This document shows, one piece after another, positions 1-9,052 of a stretch of 64,000 nucleotides of DNA (position 1 is its first letter; every line of letters starts with the position of its first letter). Location: positions 492,354 through 556,353 of the forward strand of contig NZ_QRDQ01000008.1 of NCBI RefSeq assembly GCF_003385895.1. Reading direction: 5' to 3'. Under the pieces are notes generated by a model, which saw nothing but the letters and a program-made list of their open reading frames with translations, did not search any database and was not told the origin of the DNA. The position numbers and the translations under genes were made by a program. The DNA comes from Flavobacterium cutihirudinis. GTDB lineage: Bacteria > Bacteroidota > Bacteroidia > Flavobacteriales > Flavobacteriaceae.

Positions 1-3000
1 CTCACCTGCCTTAATAGCAACTTTAGGGTCAACAGTAAGTATTCCCTGTTTGGTACATCCATTAGAATCCTTAACCTCAAAAGTGTATTGTCCTGAAACC
101 AATCCTGTAAATAATCCTGTTGAATTAGAAGGTGCCGTACTAGGACCTGAAACAAGTGTGTAAGTAAATGGAGCAACTCCGCCTACTGAACTTACCGTTA
201 CACTAGTAGTAGTACCTCCAACCTTACAAGTAATCGCCGGTGGCGTTGAAAATTTAACTTCTGTCGGTGGGTTGTATGCCGGAACCGTAATCTGTTTTGT
301 ATCTCTACAACCATTAGAATCCTCTACAGAATAAGTGATGTCCTGAGTGGAAGCCGTCAACGTTACAGACAAAGTATTTGTTCCTGTGTAAGTAGGACTT
401 CCGTTAAAACTGTATTTGAATCCGCCTGAACCACCAGCGCCAGCCACCGTGATCGTTACACTGCCGGCACATGTTGTATTAGGAGGAAAACTAGCTGAAG
501 CTACAACTGCTGCAGGATTATTTAATGTTACATCATATATTGGTGAAAGACAACCGTTACTATCTTTTATCTGATATTTGTAAACAGTAGTATTAGACGT
601 TGTTGTTTTAGCATCTAAATTAGTATATACAGTTTTGTTTGTAAAACCACTTCCGTTAAAACTATAAGTATACGTTCCGGTTCCACCGCCTCCTTCAATT
701 TCTACCTGACCATTTGAACCATTATTACACTTTGGATCTGTAGCTTTTACAACTTTTCCTGTTACACCAACTAAAGGATTTATAGTAGCATCACTAGTTG
801 TTATACAACCATTTACATCTTTAACCTGGAACTTGTATGCGCCAGATGCTGCAATACTGTAACTAAAAGTATTTCCGTTTCCAACTGGTTGTGTCAAAGT
901 ACCCGTAGCTGTTCCTGAAAGAAGAGAAACTACATAAGGTGCAGTTCCTCCATTAATTGTTACTGAAATAACTGCCTGATTTGCTGGTGCAGCTTCACAA
1001 TCAAGTGGTGTTACAGCTGGAGTAAGCGTAATTAATTTCTCTGCTATTACTTTAGTAATTGGCTCAGAATAACATCCATTAGCGTCACGAATTACAAAAC
1101 TATAAGTACCTGCATTAGCAGCATTATAAGTAAAATTAGGTCCATCAAACTTTGCGCTTTCCTGACCTGCTACACCATTATAGGTTGCTACATATGTATA
1201 AGGTTTAAGCCCACCTGTAACTACTATTGTAAGATCTGTTCCGGTAGCTGGATCAAAACACAAACTAGACGTTAGAAAGTCTCCTTTTGGTTTTTCAGGT
1301 TTAACAACTTCTACTTTGGCTGGAACTTGTAATGGACAAGAATTAAAATCTCTAGCGATTACAACATATTTCCCAAAATCAACATTTTCAAATATTCCCG
1401 AATCCTGAAAATCTACTACAATAGAGCCATCCGATTCCTTTGTTAATTTATATTGGTAACCAGGTGTTCCGTTTTTAGCTTCAGCTGTAATAGTTGCATT
1501 ATGATCACAAGTCATTTTTGTAGTTACTGTAGCTGAAACTTCTAAAGCTGATGGAGATTTAATTTCCTGACGTAAAGGGAAAGTACAGCTACCTGCTGAA
1601 TCATCATAACGAATACTGATGTTATAAATTTTACCTTCTAAATTGGTCAGCGTTTTGCTTCCACTTGAAGCTTCCGGAACTGGTATCACAGTTTGCCAAC
1701 CACCTCCGTCTACAGAATACTGGAATCCTTTTTTAGGATTGAAATTTTTGGCAGATAATGTAATTTCTCCATTTTTCTCACCACTACATTTAATATTTTT
1801 AAATCCTGTAATACCCGCTGAGAAAGCTTTACTTCCGTCTACAACAATAGGGAAACTTGCTACTGTATTACATGCTTTTGGCATTTGCGTAACAACTAAA
1901 TCATCAACCGCAAAGTCGATACCGTTTACCTGCGAAAGCTCTAATCGCAATACGAAATCTAAAGTTGTATTATTTCCCGGATCAATTTCTTTTGAGTAAG
2001 CGACCCAACCATTTGTTTTTGGAATTCCTCCAGTAGATTGAGAAGAAAGTGGAACTCTTGATGCATTTTGTAACTCCACTGTCAGAGATGCGTCAGGCTG
2101 AGTGTTTCCAACTTTTAATAAATTCGTTGCAACAAAAGTTACTTTAATAGGTTGGTTTGGAATAATGTCTTTAATAGTTTTTCTATAAAGAACCGCATTA
2201 TTCGGAATAGATGTACCAGCATCAACCGCCAAGAATCTTCCGTTTGTATCAACTCCTTTGGTAGTATTATCACGAGGACTCCACCATCCAGAATATGGAT
2301 CGTTTCTTAGTAAATTAGTAACGGTGTATTCTCCATTACCAAATAATTTATTGTTATTACATTTCGTTGCCTCTACCTGTCTTTCCCAACAGAAGTTAGG
2401 ATTAATACCCGGTGAACTTACGTCTGGTCCTGAACCAAAACTTTCGTTAAGCAAGACACTTTCAGTAGGTACTTTTAATACATTATAACTAACGGTAACC
2501 GTATGATCTCCCTGGGTTACGTTTGTAAAAATATTGTTTGGATTGTTTGTGTTAAGTTTACCATCCATGTAGTAATCATAACTAAACTGTGTCGTACTTC
2601 CGTTTGTAACTGTTACGACCGTAGTTGCAGATCCGTCACAATTAAAAACCGGATCATCCACCTTAATAGTTGGATCAGCAGGTTTTGTAGCTAAAGTAAC
2701 TGCAGGCAAGGCTACTTCACACTTAGAATCTTTTACATAAAAAGTATGTACTCCAGGATCAACATAAGCTTCGTTTTTTGTAGTCCAGCTCTTTTTTCCA
2801 TCAAAACTATATAAATAAGGATCCGCTCCCGCTATAGGAACTCCACCTTCAGCATTTGTAATTCTAACTTTACCCTGTAATGTTTTTCCAGCCGGACCAC
2901 AACCAGATAATTCAGCCACACCTGCAGATGCAGTCAAAGCAGTTGTAAGACCTATCGACGTAGGAGCGATTGGATCTGTACAGTAATTTCCGCCATTAAC

Positions 3001-4575
3001 ACCCGATTTTTTATATCTAACTGTTATAATATAGTTTCCAGGATCAAGATTGGAGTAAACTTTAGAACCGGTTGTACCTGAAACTGTACCGGTTTCAAAT
3101 GCTCCATTATTTTTTACATCTAAACTATATTCAACAATAAATGAATTCGTATTTGATACATTAACCGTTATAGTTCCTCTTGGATCTGTACAACTACCAT
3201 CTGTTTTTGTAATCGTATAAATTGGTTTCGTAACATTAGCGACTGTAACTTCTTTGTCAACAAAACAACCATTTGTGTCTTCAACACGAATAAGATATTT
3301 TCCCGGAGTTACTACTGTAATAACATTGGTTCCGTTTTGAACAAATCCGGCACCATTTACATCTACAAGATATCTAAAAGGATACGTTCCTCCAGTCTGA
3401 GTAACAGTAAGCGTTCCAGAAGCACAATTAGTTAATGTTTTTGTTTCCGTTACTGTTGATGTTAATTTAGCAGGAGTATTTGGTACAACAACAGTTTTCT
3501 GTGTATCAGTCATACATGTAGAACCCTCAACTGAAGTTTCTATTCTGTAAGTTCCTGCATTTAATCCTGTAAAAGTATATTCTGCATTTTCTGTTGGACC
3601 AAAAGTATTTAAAGCCGTTGTATTTGTAGCAGCCGCAGGATTAAAAATTTTATAGGTATATTTTTTATTAATGTCATTTGTAATTACACGGATACTTCCT
3701 TTATCTCCATCACATTTTCCTGCAGCAATCTCTGAAGTTGTCGTAAAAGTAAGATTTTTGATTTCTAGGTTTATAACCTTGAATTCACAAGATCCAACTA
3801 CATTTTTTATTCTAATAAAAGCTGTATAATTACCCGCTGTACTTGTTGTAAAAATATTACTATCTTGCCATGCTCCAGGGCTTCCTGTTCTACTAAAACT
3901 ATATTCATAACCATTTCCAAATCCATCAACTTTGATCTGACCATCAATCTGACATCCAGCAGCATTTTTTATAATGTCGCTTTTACTTGTTGCAGTTGGA
4001 ATTAAAGTATTTTGATACACATTGAAATAAAACACAAAAGGAGTACCCGTTTTATCGGTAATTTTTACTCTAAACTGCCCTGCAGAGTTTGCCAGAAAGT
4101 CTTTTCCAGTCTCCACCTGTACCCAACACGCTGCAGCTGCAGTTAAGTTCGCACAATCACTATTAGCAACAGTTGCACAACTTCCACCGGAAATAAACTT
4201 TTCCCAGGTAATAGATTGCGCATCCGGTATGTTGACTTGAAGAGGTCTGGAATCATTTCCTCCACACAAAAACAATTTTGGTAATTGATTTCCGTCGTTC
4301 GGACAAATTGAAACTTGTCCGGCATAAGGTAGTTGCGCGTAAGGAATAATAGGATTCGTCATCGCAACAGCCGCATCTTTGTTTGCAGGTGTAAAGTCAT
4401 TTGCAAAAACATTTGCTTGCGTATTTAGCGGAAAAACATCTGCTAAAACTTGACCTGCTTTTACTCTCTGATCGCTTTTTTCAACATAAGATACCAGATT
4501 TTGCGAATGGGAAATAATGCTTTGCAAGAAGATCAAAGACAACAATCCAATTTTTAGAATAGTAGGTTTTTTCAT
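1..4575 (-). CDS. sprB: SprB-like gliding motility adhesin, N-terminal part (runs off left edge)
   Basis: The reading frame starts at 4575 and stays open to base 1, so only the first 1525 residues are visible. It begins with a signal peptide (MKKPTILKIGLLSLIF, cleavage near HSQ). The body is a string of beta-sandwich repeats of roughly 80-90 residues, most ending in a D-x-N-G-C signature (VEDTNGC, IRDANGC, VKDVNGC, IKDSNGC, VEDSNGC, VKDSNGC), typical of SprB/PKD-like repeats. A jelly-roll-like insert lies near residues 695-900 (LNESFGSG to VDDLVV). In F. johnsoniae SprB is a giant surface adhesin secreted by the T9SS and moved along the cell by the gliding motor. The assignment rests on repeat type, length and position after a PorP/SprF-type gene; the C-terminus and sprF would lie left of the window. 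Another SprB paralogue is possible. Confidence 0.72.
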   Translation of the reverse strand, partial: MKKPTILKIGLLSLIFLQSIISHSQNLVSYVEKSDQRVKAGQVLADVFPLNTQANVFANDFTPANKDAAVAMTNPIIPYAQLPYAGQVSICPNDGNQLPKLFLCGGNDSRPLQVNIPDAQSITWEKFISGGSCATVANSDCANLTAAAACWVQVETGKDFLANSAGQFRVKITDKTGTPFVFYFNVYQNTLIPTATSKSDIIKNAAGCQIDGQIKVDGFGNGYEYSFSRTGSPGAWQDSNIFTTSTAGNYTAFIRIKNVVGSCEFKVINLEIKNLTFTTTSEIAAGKCDGDKGSIRVITNDINKKYTYKIFNPAAATNTTALNTFGPTENAEYTFTGLNAGTYRIETSVEGSTCMTDTQKTVVVPNTPAKLTSTVTETKTLTNCASGTLTVTQTGGTYPFRYLVDVNGAGFVQNGTNVITVVTPGKYLIRVEDTNGCFVDKEVTVANVTKPIYTITKTDGSCTDPRGTITVNVSNTNSFIVEYSLDVKNNGAFETGTVSGTTGSKVYSNLDPGNYIITVRYKKSGVNGGNYCTDPIAPTSIGLTTALTASAGVAELSGCGPAGKTLQGKVRITNAEGGVPIAGADPYLYSFDGKKSWTTKNEAYVDPGVHTFYVKDSKCEVALPAVTLATKPADPTIKVDDPVFNCDGSATTVVTVTNGSTTQFSYDYYMDGKLNTNNPNNIFTNVTQGDHTVTVSYNVLKVPTESVLLNESFGSGPDVSSPGINPNFCWERQVEATKCNNNKLFGNGEYTVTNLLRNDPYSGWWSPRDNTTKGVDTNGRFLAVDAGTSIPNNAVLYRKTIKDIIPNQPIKVTFVATNLLKVGNTQPDASLTVELQNASRVPLSSQSTGGIPKTNGWVAYSKEIDPGNNTTLDFVLRLELSQVNGIDFAVDDLVVTQMPKACNTVASFPIVVDGSKAFSAGITGFKNIKCSGEKNGEITLSAKNFNPKKGFQYSVDGGGWQTVIPVPEASSGSKTLTNLEGKIYNISIRYDDSAGSCTFPLRQEIKSPSALEVSATVTTKMTCDHNATITAEAKNGTPGYQYKLTKESDGSIVVDFQDSGIFENVDFGKYVVIARDFNSCPLQVPAKVEVVKPEKPKGDFLTSSLCFDPATGTDLTIVVTGGLKPYTYVATYNGVAGQESAKFDGPNFTYNAANAGTYSFVIRDANGCYSEPITKVIAEKLITLTPAVTPLDCEAAPANQAVISVTINGGTAPYVVSLLSGTATGTLTQPVGNGNTFSYSIAASGAYKFQVKDVNGCITTSDATINPLVGVTGKVVKATDPKCNNGSNGQVEIEGGGGTGTYTYSFNGSGFTNKTVYTNLDAKTTTSNTTVYKYQIKDSNGCLSPIYDVTLNNPAAVVASASFPPNTTCAGSVTITVAGAGGSGGFKYSFNGSPTYTGTNTLSVTLTASTQDITYSVEDSNGCRDTKQITVPAYNPPTEVKFSTPPAITCKVGGTTTSVTVSSVGGVAPFTYTLVSGPSTAPSNSTGLFTGLVSGQYTFEVKDSNGCTKQGILTVDPKVAIKAGE

Positions 4576-4661
4576 GGTATTTAATTTTGTGCTTTCTCTT
4601 AATCCCTAAGGGGCATTAGTAATTAAAAAATTTAAGCGCTTTAAAATGTTTATTTCAATTC

Positions 4662-4682
4662 GGCACCTTGTTTTAAGGTGCC
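4662..4682 (-). promoter_or_regulatory. hairpin between sprD and sprB
   Basis: A perfect 8-bp stem (GGCACCTT / AAGGTGCC) with a 5-base loop lies in the 127-bp gap between the sprD stop and the sprB start. In the direction of the operon it is not followed by a U-run (the T-run is on the other side), so it does not look like a normal terminator for sprD. It may be an mRNA processing or stability site that lets sprB expression differ from sprD; that role is inference. Confidence 0.4.
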
Positions 4683-4702
4683 TTATTTTTTTATATCTAA
4701 TC

Positions 4703-7700
4703 TTAATTCTCCACTTTTACGATAGCCATTTTACCGTTGTATGGTTTATTTCCTTTTGCTTCTAATGCTTTAGTAGCTTCAGATAAACCATCAAATTTCT
4801 CGTAATAGATGTAATACTTACTTGTTGTTACATTATAAAAGAAATTAACATCTGAACGTCCGGCTGCAACTGCTTTCGTTAAAAACTGATCTCTCTTTTC
4901 AACACTGCTGTGTACCGCCACAATCATATAATATCCGCTTTCAGAATTTTTAATATTCTTGATGATCTGCATATTTGATTGATCTTCACCAAAATCAAAA
5001 TCAGCTGCGGTCAATGGCGTACTGCTCAGTTTTGTTGTTTCCTTAATACGTTTAAGAGCGGCAACGTCCTGTGCATATCTTCCCTGATCATTTTCGTAGG
5101 CAGCACGCTTAATTCTACGTTTTTTCTCGATTTCAGTTTCCGTTTTAATACGCTCTAAATTCGAAAGTAATATTGCATTGTCCTGCTCCATTTTTAACTG
5201 AGCCGCTTTCAATTCGTTTATCTTATCCAGATAAGCTTTATTTAAAGCGTCATTTTTATTTGGAACTTTCTTAAGTCGTTCGTTATATAAATTCGTCAAC
5301 TTCGCAATTTCATCTTTCTGCAATCTGTTGGCTTCTGCAAGCTGCGCTTTTAAAGCTTCTAACTGACTATTTTCTGCCGCAACGCTTTTGAATGGTTTTG
5401 GCTCTTTATAAATACCTTTTTCACTTAAATCATTCTCTTCTCTCAAGTCATTCAAATCTCTTTGTTTATTTGCAACAGTAGTATTAAACTGTGATAATAA
5501 ATCTTTTTGATTCTTAGCTGAACTTTCAAGAGACAATGTCAAGTTATCGATTGCTTTTGCTGTTTCATCTTTCGATGCTGCTAATTTTGCAGCGTCCGCA
5601 GCTGCAGCATCAGCAGCTAATTTTGCTTTTAATTCGGCTTCTTCAGCAAGTTTGATTTGTAATGCTTCTGCATCCGCTTTTGCTTTTGCATCTGCAGCCA
5701 ATTTCGCCTGACGTGCTTCTTCATCAGCTTTCACTTTTGCGTCTGCTGCTTGTTTCGCTAGCAATGCTTCAGCATCTGCTTTAGCTTTAGCGTCAGCAGC
5801 TAATTTCAATTTTAATGCCTCAGCATCCGCTTTTGCTTTTGCATCTGCAGCCAATTTTGCCTGACGTGCTTCCTCATCAGCTTTCGCTTTAACTTCTGCC
5901 GCTTGTTTAGCTTGTAATGCTTCAGCGTCAGCTTTTGCTTTTGCATCGGCAGCTAATTTCGCTTTCAATGCCTCTGCATCGGCTTTTGCTTTTGCATCAG
6001 CAGCTAATTTTGCTTGTAATGCTTCTGCATCTGCTTTCGCTTTTGCATCAGCAGCTAGTTTTGCCTGACGCGCTTCTTCAGCTTGTTGTAATTGTTTTGC
6101 TTCAGCGTCGGCTTTTGCTTTAGCTGTAGCTTCGGCGTCTGCTTTTACTTTTGCGTCAGCAATCAATTGAGCTTGTAACGCTGCCATATCCGCTTTTGCT
6201 TTTGCGTCAGCAGCTAATTTCGCTTGTGCAGCTTCGGCGTCTGCTTTAGCTTTCGCATCAGCAGCTAATTTTGCCTGACGTGCTTCCTCTTCTATCTTCG
6301 CTTTTTCTTCAGCAGCTTGTTTTACTTTAAGCGCTTCCGCGTCAGCTTTTGCTTTTGCATCTGCAGCCAATTTCGCTTGTAATGCTTCAGCATCTGCTTT
6401 AGCTTTAGCATCTGCAGCTAATTTTGCCTGTAAAGCTTCTGCATCTGCTTTGGCTTTTGCATCAGCAACTAATTTTGCTTGTAGCGCTTCCGCATCTGCT
6501 TTCGCTTTTGCATCGGCAGCTAATTTCGCTTGACGTGCTTCTTCATCAGCTTTTGCTTTTGCTTCTTCGGCTTGTTTTATTTTAAGCGCTTCTGCGTCAG
6601 CTTTCGCTTTTGCATCTGCAGCTAATTTTGCCTGACGTGCTTCTTCAGCTTGCTGTAATTGTTTTGCTTCAGCATCGGCTTTTGCTTTTGCAGTTGCTTC
6701 AGCATCTGCTTTTACCCTTGCATCAGCAATTAATTTTGCTTGTAAAGCTTCCATATCTGCTTTTGCTTTTGCATCAGCAGCCAATTTAGCTTGTGCAGCT
6801 TCGGCATCCGCTTTTGCTTTTGCGTCAGCAGCTAGTTTTGCTTGTAATGCTTCAGCATCTGCTTTCGCTTTAGCTTCTGCAGCCAATTTCGCCTGAGCAG
6901 CTTCAGCATCTGCTTTTGCTTTCGCATCAGCAGCTAATTTTGCTTGTCTTGCATCTTCTTCAATTTTCGCTTTAGCGTCTGCGGCTTGTTTTATTTTCAA
7001 TGCTTCTGCATCCGCTTTTGCTTTTGCTTCGGCAGCAATTAACGCTTGTCTTGCTTCCGCATCCGCTTTGGCTTTTGCATCAGCAGCTAATTTTTCTTTT
7101 AAGGCAGCATCTTCAGCAGCTTTTGCTTTTAAGTCAGCTGCAGCTTTCGCTTTGTTTGCAGCATCAATCGCAGCTTTCGTTTTTGCTTCAGCGGCCGCTT
7201 TTGCTTTTGCTTCAGCAGCTAATCTAGCCTGATAAGCATCAGAATCTGCTTTTGCTTTTGCATCAGCAGCCAATATTGATTGTAAATCTGCAGCTTCTGC
7301 TTTTGCTTTCGCATCCGCTTTTCTCTTCGCTTCAGCAGCATCTGCTTTTGCTTTAGTATCAGCAGCTAATTTTATTTTCAGCGCTTCTGCATCGGCTTTT
7401 GCTTTTGCATCAGCAGCTAATTTTGCTTTTGCTGCAGCTTCGGCATCCGCTTTTGCTTTGTCTGCAGCTAATTGTGCAGGCGTTTTTTGAGCTGGAGCAT
7501 CTGCTTTCACTTTTGCAGCTTCAGCATCCGCTTTTGCTTTCGCATCAGCAGCCAATTTCAATTTCATTGCTTCAGCATCTGCCTTCGCTTTATCAGCAGC
7601 TAATTGTTGTGGCGTTTTTGCTGCTACTGCTCCAGGTTTATTTGCTGCCGCTTGTGCTCTTGCAGCTGCTGCAGCATCAACTCTTGCTTTATTATCAGCA

Positions 7701-9052
7701 ACCAATTTCAATCTGCGTTCTTCAGCATCAGCTCTGGCTTTATCAGCGGCCAATTGCGCTTGTGTTTTTTGAGTTGCAGCAACATTTCTATTTGCAGTTG
7801 CAGTTTGTGCTCTGGTTGCAGCTGCGGCATCTGCTTTCGCTTTTGCATCAGCAGCAAGTTTTATTTTTAATGCTTCGGCATCTGCTTTAGCTTTATTATC
7901 TGCTTCTAATTTTGCTTTTGCTGCAGCTTCAGCATCAGCACTAACTTTTGCTGCAGCGGCAAGTCTTGCTTGTTTTGCCTCAGCATCTGCAACCGCTTTT
8001 GCTTCAGCAGCTAATCTTGCTTTTTCAGCACCATCTACTCTGGTAACTGGAGCTGTTGTTGCTTTCTTAGCCATTACTGGTTTTGGTTTAGCTGGATCAA
8101 TTAGTGAACCTTCTTCATCGTCGCCGTAATAGTAATTTTTGTTTTTGAATTTATATGCAATTGCAAATTCATGAGAACCACCCATATTGGTAAAGTTGCC
8201 CATTCCTCTTTCATAATTGTATTCGATAGCGATACTAGGCGAAATATTAACTCCTAAACCAGCTGAAATTCCGTATAACGTATTATAACCTGCCTGTGCC
8301 CAAACTCCTTGCGGAATAGCGATCATGGCAAGACCTGATAAAACTGTTTTGTCTTTTTTAATCTCTGTTTTTACAATTCCTGAGAATTTACTTCTGTCAA
8401 AAAAGCCATAGCTGTCTATATAACCCGTATACATTGCATGAAGTTCGATTGCTCTTTCCGGATCGTCTTTTACCATACCTGAACCAAAATTATAAAGAAT
8501 CAAGTTGTTTACAGATAATCCAAAATCAAGAAAAGCTGTACCGTAATTGATTCCCGGATTTACAGCAAGTAATGTGTTTGAAGGAACATTGCTTATTGGA
8601 AGATTTGGGTCGTTGCTGATGATTTTTCCATCATTTAATCCACTTCTGTAAGCGGCCACATTAAGACCAAAAGTAAGATTGCTGTCTTCTTGTAAAACGA
8701 TGTTATGAGCGAAGTTTCCAATTCCACCAAAAACGGTAAAAACACCATAATTTTGTTGGAACAATCCAAAAGCAAAAGCTTCATTTTCTCTAAAACGTCC
8801 TGAATAATTAAATAAATACGTCTGTGGCGCATTCTCAAACTGCACCCATTGTCTTTTATTATAAAAACTCACATACGCGTTAGATTCACGTACAAAACTG
8901 AACGCAGGATTAATAATGTATCTGTTGAACTTTAAAGAATTTCTTATAGGTAACGAAAACGAAACAACTCCATCCTCAGATTGGGCATTCTGAGCATAGA
9001 GTACATTTGTAAAACCGTAAAATAAAGTTATGAATAGTAGGATTTTCTTCAT
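4703..9052 (-). CDS. sprD: SprD-like protein: PorP/SprF domain, long Ala/Lys-rich rod, SPOR-like C-terminus
   Basis: 1449 residues in three parts. Residues 1-20 are a signal peptide (cleavage after LYAQ). Residues 21 to about 310 resemble the PorP/SprF family of T9SS-associated outer-membrane barrels (INPAFSFVRESN near the start, repeated beta-strand pattern, GGSHEFAIAYKF near the end). Residues about 335-1165 are repeats of the type AKLAADAKAKADAEALQ, predicted as one long charged alpha-helix or coiled coil. Residues 1165-1330 are a less repetitive coil. The last 80 residues (SGYYMIVAVHSS to MAIVKVEN) look like a SPOR-type fold, which usually binds peptidoglycan. The start abuts the sprC stop and sprB follows, matching the order sprC-sprD-sprB-sprF. 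In F. johnsoniae SprD supports SprB function. The symbol is by order and architecture; domain limits are approximate. Confidence 0.68.
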   Translation of the reverse strand: MKKILLFITLFYGFTNVLYAQNAQSEDGVVSFSLPIRNSLKFNRYIINPAFSFVRESNAYVSFYNKRQWVQFENAPQTYLFNYSGRFRENEAFAFGLFQQNYGVFTVFGGIGNFAHNIVLQEDSNLTFGLNVAAYRSGLNDGKIISNDPNLPISNVPSNTLLAVNPGINYGTAFLDFGLSVNNLILYNFGSGMVKDDPERAIELHAMYTGYIDSYGFFDRSKFSGIVKTEIKKDKTVLSGLAMIAIPQGVWAQAGYNTLYGISAGLGVNISPSIAIEYNYERGMGNFTNMGGSHEFAIAYKFKNKNYYYGDDEEGSLIDPAKPKPVMAKKATTAPVTRVDGAEKARLAAEAKAVADAEAKQARLAAAAKVSADAEAAAKAKLEADNKAKADAEALKIKLAADAKAKADAAAATRAQTATANRNVAATQKTQAQLAADKARADAEERRLKLVADNKARVDAAAAARAQAAANKPGAVAAKTPQQLAADKAKADAEAMKLKLAADAKAKADAEAAKVKADAPAQKTPAQLAADKAKADAEAAAKAKLAADAKAKADAEALKIKLAADTKAKADAAEAKRKADAKAKAEAADLQSILAADAKAKADSDAYQARLAAEAKAKAAAEAKTKAAIDAANKAKAAADLKAKAAEDAALKEKLAADAKAKADAEARQALIAAEAKAKADAEALKIKQAADAKAKIEEDARQAKLAADAKAKADAEAAQAKLAAEAKAKADAEALQAKLAADAKAKADAEAAQAKLAADAKAKADMEALQAKLIADARVKADAEATAKAKADAEAKQLQQAEEARQAKLAADAKAKADAEALKIKQAEEAKAKADEEARQAKLAADAKAKADAEALQAKLVADAKAKADAEALQAKLAADAKAKADAEALQAKLAADAKAKADAEALKVKQAAEEKAKIEEEARQAKLAADAKAKADAEAAQAKLAADAKAKADMAALQAQLIADAKVKADAEATAKAKADAEAKQLQQAEEARQAKLAADAKAKADAEALQAKLAADAKAKADAEALKAKLAADAKAKADAEALQAKQAAEVKAKADEEARQAKLAADAKAKADAEALKLKLAADAKAKADAEALLAKQAADAKVKADEEARQAKLAADAKAKADAEALQIKLAEEAELKAKLAADAAAADAAKLAASKDETAKAIDNLTLSLESSAKNQKDLLSQFNTTVANKQRDLNDLREENDLSEKGIYKEPKPFKSVAAENSQLEALKAQLAEANRLQKDEIAKLTNLYNERLKKVPNKNDALNKAYLDKINELKAAQLKMEQDNAILLSNLERIKTETEIEKKRRIKRAAYENDQGRYAQDVAALKRIKETTKLSSTPLTAADFDFGEDQSNMQIIKNIKNSESGYYMIVAVHSSVEKRDQFLTKAVAAGRSDVNFFYNVTTSKYYIYYEKFDGLSEATKALEAKGNKPYNGKMAIVKVEN
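5578..8050 (-). repeat. in-frame tandem repeats coding the SprD Ala/Lys/Asp rod
   Basis: The coding DNA is a long array of 48-54-bp units encoding variants of KLAADAKAKADAEA. Unit length is always a multiple of three, so the reading frame is kept. A higher-order unit is also visible: the rare block KVKADAEATAKAKADAEAKQLQQAEEARQ occurs once from about 6064 and again from about 6631, a spacing of 567 bp (189 codons). Such an array is prone to length change by recombination. Confidence 0.88.

Noticed and set aside
5917..7890. Plus-strand ORFs rich in Leu and Gln opposite sprD
   Set aside because: They are the antisense of the GC-biased tandem repeats; their composition mirrors the repeat codons and they have no starts or signals of their own.
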